From Candidatus Vicinibacter proximus (GTDB lineage: Bacteria > Bacteroidota > Bacteroidia > Chitinophagales > Saprospiraceae): a DNA stretch of 64,000 bases. Every line of letters starts with the position of its first letter. Position 1 is the first letter of the stretch. Below, piece by piece: positions 35,048 to 44,944 of the stretch. The notes below the pieces were generated by a model. The model made no database searches. It had not been told where the DNA came from and saw only the letters and a list, made by a program, of their open reading frames with translations. Location of the stretch: the NCBI GenBank assembly GCA_016713905.1, contig JADJOE010000001.1:186001-250000 (forward strand), read 5' to 3'. Both the position numbers and the translations under genes were made by a program.

Positions 35048-35815
35048 ATGCAAAAACACATTCTCAATCAACTTTTAAAGAAAAAAAGCCTGGGTATAAG
35101 GAGTATGGCTGTTTTGATCGATCCTGATCATCAAAAAATGCAAAATATTGATGACATTATTTTAGAGGCTAATGCATGTTCAATTGATTACTTTTTCATT
35201 GGTGGAAGCCTTATATTGCAGGATCGGATGGATGAGGTGCTTAAACTTATTAGAGAACAATCGACCATCCCAAGCATAATTTTTCCTGGAAGTGGGTTTC
35301 AGATTAATGTACAGGCGGATGCGTTACTTTTTCTTTCTTTAGTTTCGGGAAGAAACCCGGAATTTCTAATTGGCAAACATGTTGAGGTAGCTCCAAAGCT
35401 GCATAGCTCTAAAATAGAAGTAATTTCAACGGGGTACATGCTTATTGATGGCGGATCCAGCAATACAGCTAGTTATATTTCTCAAACCTTGCCCATACCT
35501 CATGATAAAACTGAAATTGCTGTTGCAACAGCTTTAGCTTGTCAGTTTTTGGGTTTTCATTTGTTATTTATGGATGCAGGTAGTGGCGCCAAGCGAAGTG
35601 TTTCGTTACAACAAATAAGTAAAGTCTCTGAAGTAGGTGACCTGCCATTAATTGTTGGAGGCGGTATTAAATCTGGTGAGCAAGCTTATGAAATGTTAAA
35701 AGCTGGTGCTGATGTGCTTGTTATAGGAAATGCGATTGAAGAAAAACCAAAGCTCATCAGGGAAATTAGCGCAGCAGTAAAACAAATTAACGCATTGGAT
35801 CTTAGGAGGGTGTAA
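35048..35815 (+). CDS. Geranylgeranylglyceryl phosphate synthase family (group II)
   Basis: A 255-residue TIM-barrel prenyltransferase (PcrB/GGGPS family). MAVLIDPDH is the first strand with the conserved Asp pair, YFFIGGSL and IIFPGSGFQ form the phosphate and prenyl sites, STGYMLIDGG is the conserved G-Y-x-x-x-D-G region, and DAGSGAKRSV with VGGGIKSGEQA closes the barrel. In archaea it attaches geranylgeranyl diphosphate to glycerol-1-phosphate, the committed ether-lipid step. Bacteroidota have a group II form whose in vivo product is unsettled. No archaeol-type downstream genes are visible. The rsgA gene follows 1 base later. Confidence 0.9.
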   Translation: MQKHILNQLLKKKSLGIRSMAVLIDPDHQKMQNIDDIILEANACSIDYFFIGGSLILQDRMDEVLKLIREQSTIPSIIFPGSGFQINVQADALLFLSLVSGRNPEFLIGKHVEVAPKLHSSKIEVISTGYMLIDGGSSNTASYISQTLPIPHDKTEIAVATALACQFLGFHLLFMDAGSGAKRSVSLQQISKVSEVGDLPLIVGGGIKSGEQAYEMLKAGADVLVIGNAIEEKPKLIREISAAVKQINALDLRRV

Positions 35816-35816
35816 T

Positions 35817-36767
35817 ATGAAAAAGGGGCTTATAATTCGCTCAACCGGCAGCTGGTATGAACTTATTGACCAGGAAACCAATAATAAATACAGCTGTCGC
35901 ACAGCCGGTAAGATGAAATTATTGAAAAAAGATCTTTCCAACCCAATTGGAGTAGGTGATTTTGTCGAATTTGAACCAGAAAGTGAAAATCAGGGTATTA
36001 TCCACAAAATTGAACCGAGAAAAAATTACATTGTACGCCAAAGTCCAAAGAATAAACATCAATTGCATTTAATTGCCGCTAATATTGATTTGGCAGTCTT
36101 AGTCACCACTTTAATTCAACCTACTTTCAAACCAGGGTTCATTGATCGATTCCTAATCACAACAGAGCCCCAAAACATTCCTGTTTTAATTGTTTTTAAT
36201 AAATCTGATCTTTGGAAAGAAAGTGAATTTCAATTATTTGAAGATTGCAAATCTATATATAGACATATAACCGCCGGACTTTTAGAGGTATCCACGGTCA
36301 CATTAAAAAATATAGAATTATTAAAGAAAAATTTACTTGGCAAAACTTGCCTGGTTGCTGGCCAATCAGGTGTTGGAAAAAGCAGTTTGCTAAATGTTTT
36401 ACAACCTGGTATTGGTTTGAGAACTTCTGATATTTCAAGTTCAAGTGGCAAAGGAACACACACAACCACCTTTGCTGAAATGTTTATTCTTGAGGATGGT
36501 TCGCGCGTCATTGACACCCCTGGAATCAAATCACTAAGTTTTAATAATCTTGAAATAATGGATGTCGCTCATAATTTCAAAGAGTTTTTTGAAACTTCGG
36601 TTGGATGCCGATTTGGATCCAAATGCACGCATAGAAATGAACCCGAGTGTGCCGTTAAAATGGCAATTGAATCCGGACATATTTCATTTCAAAGGTATCA
36701 AAACTATATCAACCTTATCGATGAAATCGAATCGCAAAACTACTGGGAAAGAAATAAAAAATTCTGA
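35817..36767 (+). CDS. rsgA: Ribosome small subunit-dependent GTPase A
   Basis: A 316-residue circularly permuted GTPase that helps 30S subunit maturation. The N-terminal OB fold (1-80) is followed by G4 FNKSD, then G1 GQSGVGKSS near 185, G2-like TTT, and G3 DTPGIKS. The C-terminal zinc site is C-x(5)-C-x-H-x(5)-C (GCRFGSKCTHRNEPEC). The order G4-G1-G3 is diagnostic for RsgA. It is translated just 1 base after GGGP synthase. Its stop lies 5 bases from the convergent ddl stop. Confidence 0.96.
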   Translation: MKKGLIIRSTGSWYELIDQETNNKYSCRTAGKMKLLKKDLSNPIGVGDFVEFEPESENQGIIHKIEPRKNYIVRQSPKNKHQLHLIAANIDLAVLVTTLIQPTFKPGFIDRFLITTEPQNIPVLIVFNKSDLWKESEFQLFEDCKSIYRHITAGLLEVSTVTLKNIELLKKNLLGKTCLVAGQSGVGKSSLLNVLQPGIGLRTSDISSSSGKGTHTTTFAEMFILEDGSRVIDTPGIKSLSFNNLEIMDVAHNFKEFFETSVGCRFGSKCTHRNEPECAVKMAIESGHISFQRYQNYINLIDEIESQNYWERNKKF

Positions 36768-36772
36768 CGTCC

Positions 36773-37867
36773 TTAAAAACTGGTTTTTAACCTCGAATCT
36801 CTACTGTGTCTCTCTATAGCTAACTCAATAAGTCTATCCAATAATTGGCCATAAGGAATACCACTGGCTTCCCATAACTTTGGATACATACTTATACTGG
36901 TAAAGCCCGGCATAGTATTGATTTCGTTTATAACAACAGTTCCATCTGGTTTTAGAAAGAAATCAACTCTGGCAAGACCTTCGCATCCAATTATCTGAAA
37001 TGCCTTTATTGCAGCTTCCTGAATGTTGTGCTCTTCCTCCTTGGATATTAATGCTGGGATAACCAACTTAGCTCCATCTGCATCAATGTACTTGGCCTCA
37101 TAAGAATAAAATTCTGCCTGAGCAATAATTTCTCCTACCACCGAAGCCATTGGATTTTCATTTCCTAAAATCGCACACTCCACCTCCCGACCCTCAATTG
37201 CCTCTTCAATAAGAATTTTTTTATCGTATTGAAATGCATCTGATATTGCAGATTCAAATTCTATATTGGTATTAACTTTATGCACACCAACTGAAGAGCC
37301 GGCATTTGCGGGTTTAACAAAAAGTGGTAATCCTAGTCTTTCTACCACCGCCTGAAATTTCAATTCATCTTTATTTTTCCTGTGCACACAAATGAAATCT
37401 GCAACTGCAATTCCCGAATCTCTCCAAAGTCTCTTTGCAATATCTTTATCCATCCCTACAGCTGAAGCCAGAATATCCACCCCTACAAAAGGGATATCCA
37501 AGGCTTTAAGCATCCCTTGAACAGTACCATCTTCACCAAATGTTCCATGTAAAATTGGGAAAACAACATCTAGATGATTAAGATTCTGGTTAGTTTTCTT
37601 ATCTATTGTAGAAATTAAATTATTCCGCTTGACTAACATTATTTCTGAATCAATTTTAGGATTTTCGAGCTTTTCCAAATTTTCTACCCCAGACAAAAAT
37701 TGTTGCTCTTGATTTAAAAACCACCTTCCATTTTTATCAATTATTATCAAAATGATATTGTATTTATTTCTGTCGAGTGCCTCTACAATGCTTCTCCCAG
37801 ATCGTAGGGAAATTTCATGCTCGGCTGATTTTCCACCACAGATAATTCCTAAATTAATTTTTTCCAT
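36773..37867 (-). CDS. ddl: D-alanine-D-alanine ligase
   Basis: A 364-residue ATP-grasp ligase that makes D-Ala-D-Ala for peptidoglycan. The N-terminal IICGGKSAEHEISLRSGRSI and VVFPILHGTFGEDGTVQGMLK are family signatures. The ATP-grasp fold shows LFVKPANAGSSVGVHKV, EEAIEGREVECAIL and the metal-binding INEINTMPGFTSISMYPKLWEASGI. It ends 5 bases from the convergent rsgA gene with no obvious terminator between them. It stands alone, away from other murein genes. Confidence 0.96.
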   Translation of the reverse strand: MEKINLGIICGGKSAEHEISLRSGRSIVEALDRNKYNIILIIIDKNGRWFLNQEQQFLSGVENLEKLENPKIDSEIMLVKRNNLISTIDKKTNQNLNHLDVVFPILHGTFGEDGTVQGMLKALDIPFVGVDILASAVGMDKDIAKRLWRDSGIAVADFICVHRKNKDELKFQAVVERLGLPLFVKPANAGSSVGVHKVNTNIEFESAISDAFQYDKKILIEEAIEGREVECAILGNENPMASVVGEIIAQAEFYSYEAKYIDADGAKLVIPALISKEEEHNIQEAAIKAFQIIGCEGLARVDFFLKPDGTVVINEINTMPGFTSISMYPKLWEASGIPYGQLLDRLIELAIERHSRDSRLKTSF

Positions 37868-38129
37868 TCAATAATTTATCAAGTTTTAAAATACTATTTT
37901 AAATTTAGTAATGTAGGTCGATAATTAAATTTTTGAAACTATACATCGTTAATAGATAACATACAAAAATTATTTATCACTATTTTTTCCTCTACAGAAT
38001 ATTTGGTCAAAATTTTTAAAAATTATATATATCAACTCTTCATTTCTAATTCATTCCACAATTTAAATTTTTCATGTCTGTTTTGACAATTAGGAGTAAA
38101 ATGTCATAAAATTAATTGAACTACACTCT

Positions 38130-38984
38130 TTAACAAATTATTTTTAATGCCTTTGGCAGCACTTTAAAAACTAAGATGTCTGTCTCACCTCTATATTCTC
38201 CATCAATGTGTAGATCTGTTAATCTGTTCAAATGAATTATACCTTCCTTCATTGCATAAATTGTTGTCAATTTCGATTGATCAAATCGCTTGGTGAAAAC
38301 GTCATACATCACTCCCGGAACTTGATAAAATTTTGGCTTTTTAAACAAAACAACTTCTGCAATTCCATCCCAGTTTTTTGAATTTGGTGAGATATATGCT
38401 TCATTTCCTAATTGTGAAGAATTGGCAATTTCCAATGTTAATAATCCGGTAAATGTTTCATTAAGAAAATTGGCTTGTATTACGGGATATTTTGAATATC
38501 CAGACAAACCCAATCTTAAGTATGCTCCAAAACCCCTTCGACCATCTTTTCCAAAAATTTTGGCAACATAGGCGTCAAAACCTACTCCTGCTGTATTACA
38601 AGAAATAAAATCGTTCACCTTAATCACATCACATTCAATAAAATTCTTTTTTTTAATTTTTTCAAAACACGATTCAATATTTTTACTTATACCCATATGG
38701 CCTGCAAGTCCATTACCTGATCCACTGGGAATTATTCCTAATAAATTGGAACCAAACAACATGTTTTCTGAAATCTCATTGACTGTGCCATCTCCACCAA
38801 CAGCAACAATAATTTGATTATTTTGCGCTCCTAGCTCCTTTACAATTTCCTTGGCGTGCCCTGGGTATTCGGTTACATGAATATTAATTTTATATCCTTC
38901 AAAACCAACATTGATTTTTTGAATAATGCCCCGCCCCTTATAGGATCCTGACTTTGGGTTTATTATAAAATGATATTGTTCCAA
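38130..38984 (-). CDS. Diacylglycerol/lipid kinase family protein (DagK/YegS-like)
   Basis: A 284-residue kinase with FIINPKSGSYKGRG at the start, the catalytic-site GGDGTVNEI near residue 60, and the glycine-rich IIPSGSGNGLAGHMG (PF00781). The C-terminal beta domain contains LHIDGEY. Members phosphorylate diacylglycerol, sphingoid bases or related lipids using ATP; the substrate here is unknown. A promoter element sits 40 bases upstream on the same strand. It is divergent from ileS. Confidence 0.9.
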   Translation of the reverse strand: MEQYHFIINPKSGSYKGRGIIQKINVGFEGYKINIHVTEYPGHAKEIVKELGAQNNQIIVAVGGDGTVNEISENMLFGSNLLGIIPSGSGNGLAGHMGISKNIESCFEKIKKKNFIECDVIKVNDFISCNTAGVGFDAYVAKIFGKDGRRGFGAYLRLGLSGYSKYPVIQANFLNETFTGLLTLEIANSSQLGNEAYISPNSKNWDGIAEVVLFKKPKFYQVPGVMYDVFTKRFDQSKLTTIYAMKEGIIHLNRLTDLHIDGEYRGETDILVFKVLPKALKIIC

Positions 38985-39023
38985 AAAATGATTTTAAAAT
39001 ACCTACACTTAGAAAAATATTTG

Positions 39024-39031
39024 CAAAGATA
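39024..39031 (-). promoter_or_regulatory. -7 promoter element for the lipid kinase gene
   Basis: The minus strand reads TATCTTTG followed by CAA, 39 bases before the start at 38984. Confidence 0.5.
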
Positions 39032-39096
39032 GGTCTTTTGTTCTTTGATTTTACCAATCCATAGGTATTTAGATAAAGCCATTTGAACTGTTTCCT

Positions 39097-39104
39097 TATC
39101 TTTG
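39097..39104 (+). promoter_or_regulatory. -7 promoter element for ileS
   Basis: TATCTTTG followed by CAC, 24 bases before the ileS start. It matches the extended form seen at other genes in this window. Confidence 0.6.
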
Positions 39105-39128
39105 CACATTTATTAAAAACAGGATTTT

Positions 39129-42100
39129 ATGTACAAAGAAATCAAGAGCCTGAATTTACAGGATATTGATCAGGAAATACTTAATTTTTGGGAAACTAAC
39201 AAAGTATTTGAGAAAAGTATTGAAAATAAAACTGGAGCCGAAAATTTTGTATTTTATGAAGGTCCTCCCTCCGCAAATGGCAAACCCGGGATTCATCACG
39301 TTATGGGTAGAACTGTGAAGGATATCTTTTGCAGGTATCAGACTTTGATTGGTAAGAAGGTTTTTAGAAAAGGTGGTTGGGATACACACGGCCTTCCAAT
39401 TGAGTTAAGTGTAGAAAAAGAATTGGGTATTACAAAGGAAGACATTGGAACCAAAATAACTATTGACGAATACAACCATAAATGTCGTGAAACAGTAATG
39501 CGTTTCAAAAGTGAATGGGACGAACTTACCAGGAAAATGGGATATTGGGTTGACCTTAATAATCCTTATATCACTTTTGAAAACGATTATATTGAATCGG
39601 TTTGGTATCTACTGAAAAAAATTTATGAAAAAAATTTACTTTATAAAGGTTTTACCATTCAGCCATATTCTCCAGCTGCTGGAACTGGATTAAGTACCCA
39701 TGAATTAAATCAACCAGGCTGCTATAGAGAGGTAAAGGATGTCTCTGCCGTGGCTCTTTTTCAATTACAATTAGAGCCGCAGCTCGGAATTAATTCTTTC
39801 TTAAAGGATTTTAATCCTCTATTTTGTGCAGCATGGACTACTACGCCGTGGACCTTACCTTCAAACACTGCTCTGGCAGTTGGTGAAAAAATAAAATATT
39901 GCATTGTTGAAACCTTTAACCCTTATACAAAGTCTAAAAATTATATAATTCTTGCCAAAGATCTAATCTCAAAATGGTTTAAACCAGAAATGGAATGGAT
40001 ATCATCTGACCCTTTACCAGAACCTTTGGACAAAAACATAAAGTATAGAATCGTAACTCAGGAATTTCCAGGAACTAGCTTGAAGGGTATCAGTTATCTT
40101 CCGTTGTTCAACTATTCAAAACCAACTGATGGGGATGCATTTAAAATTTTAATTGGCGATTTTGTTTCTACAGAAGACGGAACTGGTATTGTACACATAG
40201 CACCATCCTTTGGGGCAGATGATATGCGCGTGGCTAAAAAATATGGGATTGGCTCGTTAACATTAGTAGATAGACAGGGTAAATTCACTGCTGAAGTGAC
40301 CGATTTTGCTCATGAATATGTAAAAGAGGACTTCCTTTCCGAAGAAGAAAAACATCATGAAAAAATTAGACTTGGATTAGATCGCTATCTTTCTGTTGAC
40401 GAGCGTATAGTGATAAAACTTAAAACAGAGGGGAAACTTTATAATGCTCAGAAATATGCCCATAATTATCCTCATTGCTGGCGAACTGACAAACCGGTAT
40501 TATATTATCCGCTAGACAGTTGGTTCATTAAAGTGACCGCCATTAAAGATCGTATGGTGGCATTAAATAATACTATAAATTGGAAACCAGAATCTACAGG
40601 TGTTGGCAGATTTGGACATTGGCTGGAGAATTTGCAAGATTGGAATTTATCCAGGTCTAGATATTGGGGAATTCCTCTCCCGATCTGGAGAAACAAGGCT
40701 GGGGATATTACAAAATGTATTGGCTCAATTGAGGAGTTACAACATGAAATAGCGAAAGCTAACAAATTGCTAAACCTTTCTCAAATTATTCCACAAGATT
40801 TACATAGACCCTTTATAGACCAAATCGTTTTGGTAAGTGAAGAGGGTAATGAACCCTTGCTTAGAGAACTTGACCTGATTGATGTATGGTTTGACAGCGG
40901 GGCTATGCCTTATGCCCAAATTCATTATCCTTTTTCCGGAATTAGTCTTTCTGCAGAAAATTTTCCTGCTGACTTTATTGCGGAAGGAGTAGATCAAACC
41001 CGCGGTTGGTTTTATACACTTCACGCAATTGCAGCCCTTGTTTTTGATTCTGTTGCCTTCAAGAACGTAGTATCAAATGGATTGGTATTAGATAAAAATG
41101 GTGAGAAAATGTCTAAAAGAAAAGGGAATGTAATTGACCCTTTCTCCACGCTATCAACCTATGGGGCCGATGCTACTCGTTGGTATATGATAAGTAATGC
41201 AGATCCTTGGGAAAATTTAAAATTTGACTTAGATGGAATTACGGAAGTAAGAAATAAATTTTTTGGCACTCTTTTCAATACCTATAACTTTTTTGCAATC
41301 TATGCCAATGTAGATCAATTTAAATTCAATAAAGATAACATTATTCCTGTAGATAAAAGACCAGAACTTGATCAATGGATATTATCAAGACTGCAATCTT
41401 TAATCAAAGAATATAAAATCAACATGGATAATTATGAACCAACCATATGTACTAGGTTGGTGGAGAAATTTGTGAACGATGATTTATCCAATTGGCATGT
41501 GCGTCTGTCGCGAAGAAGATTTTGGAAAACAGATTCTTCAATCGAAAAGATTGCAGCTTTTAGCACTCTATATGAATGTCTGGTATCTGTCAGCCAACTA
41601 ATCGCACCTTTTGCTCCGTTCTTTGCAGACTGGCTGTATAAAAATTTAACAGAAGGTTCTAATGATAAATTTTCAGAGGATATTATTTCAGTTCATTTAT
41701 CTTCTTTACCACATCCAAATAATGCTTGGATAAACCTTGACTTAGAGAGAAGAATGAATTATGCACAAAGAATTTCATCTCTTATTCTGTCTCTGCGAAA
41801 ATCGGAAAAAATTCGTGTTAGACAACCTCTATCCAGAATATTACTTCCAATTTTAGATGAAAATTTTAAGGCAGATATAAAACTTGTTGAGGATTTAATC
41901 AAAGCAGAAGTAAATATTAAGAATATAGAATATATTTCTGGAGATACTGGTATAGTTAAAAAGAAAGCCAAACCAAATTTTCGAACTTTAGGAAAAAAAT
42001 TGGGTAGGCATATGCAGCAGGCGATTAACATCATATCAAATTTTGATAACCTTCAAATACAAAATATTGAAAAACACTCCTTTATCGAAATAAAAATTGA

Positions 42101-42485
42101 TGATAATATGTACAACATAACTAAGGAGGATGTTGAAATATTTTCGGAAGATATTCCTGGATGGTTGGTTAGTTCCGATAATGATATTACTGTAGCCTTG
42201 GATATCAACCTTACAGAAGATTTACTTTTAGAAGGTACCGCAAGGGAAATAATAAATCGGATTCAAAATATCAGAAAATCAAGAGACTACAATATTACGG
42301 ACAGGATTCTTATTAAACTTGAAAGTCACCCCGAAGTGATAAAGGTCATTCATGTTTTTAAAGAGATGATATGTAATGAAGTCCTGGCAGATGAATTAGA
42401 GGTTTGTGAGGATATTTTCGATGAAAAAATGGAACTAAATGTTAATTTAACTATTGCTTATGAAATTATTCTAAGCAGTAATTAA
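39129..42485 (+). CDS. ileS: Isoleucine-tRNA ligase
   Basis: An 1118-residue class I synthetase. The HIGH motif is GIHH in PSANGKPGIHHVMGR (about residue 50), the editing domain contains AWTTTPWTLPSN and GTGIVHIAPSFGADD, and KMSKRKGNVI is the KMSKS motif. The anticodon-binding and C-terminal domains follow, with SLRKSEKIRVRQPL. At about 1120 residues it is longer than E. coli IleS and fits the eukaryote-like type found in many Bacteroidota. That form is often less sensitive to mupirocin, which is an inference from family. It is monocistronic with its own promoter. Confidence 0.96.
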   Translation: MYKEIKSLNLQDIDQEILNFWETNKVFEKSIENKTGAENFVFYEGPPSANGKPGIHHVMGRTVKDIFCRYQTLIGKKVFRKGGWDTHGLPIELSVEKELGITKEDIGTKITIDEYNHKCRETVMRFKSEWDELTRKMGYWVDLNNPYITFENDYIESVWYLLKKIYEKNLLYKGFTIQPYSPAAGTGLSTHELNQPGCYREVKDVSAVALFQLQLEPQLGINSFLKDFNPLFCAAWTTTPWTLPSNTALAVGEKIKYCIVETFNPYTKSKNYIILAKDLISKWFKPEMEWISSDPLPEPLDKNIKYRIVTQEFPGTSLKGISYLPLFNYSKPTDGDAFKILIGDFVSTEDGTGIVHIAPSFGADDMRVAKKYGIGSLTLVDRQGKFTAEVTDFAHEYVKEDFLSEEEKHHEKIRLGLDRYLSVDERIVIKLKTEGKLYNAQKYAHNYPHCWRTDKPVLYYPLDSWFIKVTAIKDRMVALNNTINWKPESTGVGRFGHWLENLQDWNLSRSRYWGIPLPIWRNKAGDITKCIGSIEELQHEIAKANKLLNLSQIIPQDLHRPFIDQIVLVSEEGNEPLLRELDLIDVWFDSGAMPYAQIHYPFSGISLSAENFPADFIAEGVDQTRGWFYTLHAIAALVFDSVAFKNVVSNGLVLDKNGEKMSKRKGNVIDPFSTLSTYGADATRWYMISNADPWENLKFDLDGITEVRNKFFGTLFNTYNFFAIYANVDQFKFNKDNIIPVDKRPELDQWILSRLQSLIKEYKINMDNYEPTICTRLVEKFVNDDLSNWHVRLSRRRFWKTDSSIEKIAAFSTLYECLVSVSQLIAPFAPFFADWLYKNLTEGSNDKFSEDIISVHLSSLPHPNNAWINLDLERRMNYAQRISSLILSLRKSEKIRVRQPLSRILLPILDENFKADIKLVEDLIKAEVNIKNIEYISGDTGIVKKKAKPNFRTLGKKLGRHMQQAINIISNFDNLQIQNIEKHSFIEIKIDDNMYNITKEDVEIFSEDIPGWLVSSDNDITVALDINLTEDLLLEGTAREIINRIQNIRKSRDYNITDRILIKLESHPEVIKVIHVFKEMICNEVLADELEVCEDIFDEKMELNVNLTIAYEIILSSN

Positions 42486-42593
42486 TCACCCGTAGTATTA
42501 AACCAAAATTTATTTGAAAAAATTCTGGCAATTATTATTTAGGTATTAAATTCAATAATTGCCAAAAATCAATAAATAATCATTGAAAACGAT

Positions 42594-43577
42594 TTATAAC
42601 TTACTTAAAAACTCTTTGACCTCTTGAAGAGTTTTTACATCTAGGCTTAATTGAAATTTGTCGTTGGAAATTATCTTTTTTTCAACAAACCCTAAATAAT
42701 AATCTAACTTTCCTTTTCCCAACACAATATATATAACTTCTTCACCAACTGGTAAAGGACCAAAACAAATCTCCTCCCCATTCCCATTACAACAAGGAGA
42801 TATCACAGCATTTGAGCTTTTAAAAACACAAAAGACCTGAATTGAAATGCTGTCTCCCCTCATGGGAAAAATAGGATTAATACAGGGCTTCGTTTTTTCA
42901 AGTGACTGAAATTTTGCAAAGTAATCGCAATTTATCCAATTTAAACGTTTTGGAAAACATTCAATACCTATAAAAGCTCTTGAAGAATCTTCCCATCTTA
43001 CTTTAAAAACATTGTTCTGAACATTTGGATTCGCATCCGCTTCCACCCAATTTATACCAGAAATAGTTTCCTCTCCGTAAAATAATTCCATGGTTGGTGA
43101 AATTGGTTTTTCATAAACCAACCTGATTTGATAATCCATTCCTTTGGCAAGTTCAACTGGTTTGTTTTCTATATATGCTTTCACATTAAACATGCCTGCA
43201 GAAATCAATACTTCATTTCCCGAGTTTGTTCCCACACTATTTTCTATCATTTCTTTTTTGTTTAATGCTCTTTCAACAACAACCTTTATAATTTTTTCAC
43301 CAGCTGGAATACCATTGAGAACAAAGGAATTAGCTTTAAAGCTTATGAAGGAACCATCGCTAAAATAAAAAGTAGTTCCATGGTTATTATAAAACTCAAA
43401 TGAAGCTTTGTATGTTTTTAACTCACCAAATGAATTTAATATTTTATCTCTATCTGTTATTAATATATTGTTTGATTCACTTTGAATAAACTCATCTATA
43501 TCTCTACAAGATGAAATGGAGAAGTATAAAATCAGGAATAATAAAACTTTTCCTAATAATAATTTTAAATTTTTCAT
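42594..43577 (-). CDS. Lipoprotein of the sigma-factor operon, possible ZU5-like domain
   Basis: A 327-residue protein with a signal peptide and lipobox (YFSISSC). The region GSFISFKANSFVLNGIPAGEKIIK, the segment KKEMIENSVGTNSG and ISAGMFNVKAYIENKPVELAKGM are spaced like the ZU5-type domain of Bacteroidota surface proteins, in which a F-x-A-N-x-F start and a G-G-M-F/Y-x-I-x-A strand recur. This is a resemblance by eye. Cysteines cluster near the C-terminus (SPCCNGNGEEICFG). It is the third gene after the ECF sigma factor, 59 bases downstream of the barrel-like protein, and may be the target or sensor part of that system. Confidence 0.65.
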   Translation of the reverse strand: MKNLKLLLGKVLLFLILYFSISSCRDIDEFIQSESNNILITDRDKILNSFGELKTYKASFEFYNNHGTTFYFSDGSFISFKANSFVLNGIPAGEKIIKVVVERALNKKEMIENSVGTNSGNEVLISAGMFNVKAYIENKPVELAKGMDYQIRLVYEKPISPTMELFYGEETISGINWVEADANPNVQNNVFKVRWEDSSRAFIGIECFPKRLNWINCDYFAKFQSLEKTKPCINPIFPMRGDSISIQVFCVFKSSNAVISPCCNGNGEEICFGPLPVGEEVIYIVLGKGKLDYYLGFVEKKIISNDKFQLSLDVKTLQEVKEFLSKL

Positions 43578-43636
43578 TTTTTAATTTTTTGTCTACTTGT
43601 TTGACTTTAAAACAACTCCCTTTGTTGCCTTGTAAT

Positions 43637-44944
43637 TTATCTGATGTTATAATTTATTCCAAGCTTAATATGATAGGAGACATATCTCTGGTCTAAAGAA
43701 AAATCTCTATTGCTGAAAGTGTTCATAAAATAAATGACGCCAGGCTCCATAAATATTTTAATATCAGGAGAAATACTTTTGGATACCTGAAAATTTAAAA
43801 AAGCAAACGCACCAACCCTAGTTTTAAAAACATCCTGCCCAGTTGTACTTGCCGTTTGGACAGACGTTGGTCTTAGAAATGAATCATAGATTATCCCTCT
43901 GTGATTTGACCATATATTAATTCCTATGCCAGGTTGAACAGAATACCAAATATTTTCCCTTCTAAATTCATAGGCAAATGAAATTGGAATATGAATCATC
44001 CGATGATAATTATTTATACGTAAATATCGTGACCCAAATAATGTATCGATTCTTATTAACTGACTATCTTTGTATACCTGTACTACCTTGTAATCATTGG
44101 AATTTCTATATTTAAACTGTTCATAAATGTGTTGATATTCTACCCCCGCCCTTATGGCAAATTGTGAAAAGGAAAACACGGCCCTAATACCAGCTATTCC
44201 AGAGATCATTGATTTTTCTGATTCAAGCCTTTTTTGCTGGAATCCCTCGCTATGTTCTGATTTGGTAATTAACTTATAAGGATTATATCCGGGGCCTGCA
44301 TAAATCTCAAGTGACAGCTTTCTTGCATTCTTCCTTTTAAAATTAAAGCATTCCGTGTGTGTGTTTTTTCTAATGTCGCATTCTGATTGTATCACTAATT
44401 CTCTTGCTCGAGGAGGTAAAAATTCTAGTTTTGTTAATTCTTCACCTGGTTGAGTATTAGTATTTTTTCCTGTTATTATTTCATAAAACAAGTCCTTGAT
44501 TTTGAACTTTGGAATTCCTGTATTGTAATTTTGTTTTAATGTGGTATGCCCCGAATCGCTTTTGTTTGCAAGAATTAATTTTTTATTTTTCAACTCTATT
44601 TTACTAACATTTGATAATTCATCAAATACTATTGATTGATCCTCTTCCTTAAATTGGTTTTTTATTGGTATTAAATTGGATTGATACGCTATTTCATTCA
44701 ATTCAAAATTCTTGCTATCATATAAATTATTATCAAAAACCAAGGAATTTTTTTTCTGTATATACCTTGATACACTATAACCGGCTATAAAAATTATACT
44801 CAAATAAAAAATAGGTATGAAAAATCCTCTCCTTTGTTTTTTCTTCGGTAAATTTTTTTGAACATTTAACCAAATCTGCTCAGGAACTTTTTTTTCTTGG
44901 AAATAAAATTTTTCTTTTATAATATCTAACCAATTGTTTGTCAT
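43637..44944 (-). CDS. Membrane-spanning partner of ECF sigma factor: cytoplasmic N-terminus plus barrel-like C-terminal domain
   Basis: A 435-residue protein. Residues 1-40 are polar (WLDIIKEKFYFQEKKVPEQIWLNVQ). One membrane segment follows (about 41-60, GFFIPIFYLSIIFIAGYSV). A long low-complexity polar linker comes next. From about residue 220 there are alternating beta strands with GIRAVFSFSQFAIRAGVEYQHIY and IPISFAYEFR, ending FSLDQRYVSYHIKLGINYNIR as a barrel-like finish. The start overlaps the sigma gene stop by 4 bases (ATGA), so translation is coupled. The layout suggests an anti-sigma factor whose outer part is an OMP_b-brl-like domain. The short N-terminus has no classic anti-sigma zinc motif. 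Confidence 0.65.
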   Translation of the reverse strand: MTNNWLDIIKEKFYFQEKKVPEQIWLNVQKNLPKKKQRRGFFIPIFYLSIIFIAGYSVSRYIQKKNSLVFDNNLYDSKNFELNEIAYQSNLIPIKNQFKEEDQSIVFDELSNVSKIELKNKKLILANKSDSGHTTLKQNYNTGIPKFKIKDLFYEIITGKNTNTQPGEELTKLEFLPPRARELVIQSECDIRKNTHTECFNFKRKNARKLSLEIYAGPGYNPYKLITKSEHSEGFQQKRLESEKSMISGIAGIRAVFSFSQFAIRAGVEYQHIYEQFKYRNSNDYKVVQVYKDSQLIRIDTLFGSRYLRINNYHRMIHIPISFAYEFRRENIWYSVQPGIGINIWSNHRGIIYDSFLRPTSVQTASTTGQDVFKTRVGAFAFLNFQVSKSISPDIKIFMEPGVIYFMNTFSNRDFSLDQRYVSYHIKLGINYNIR

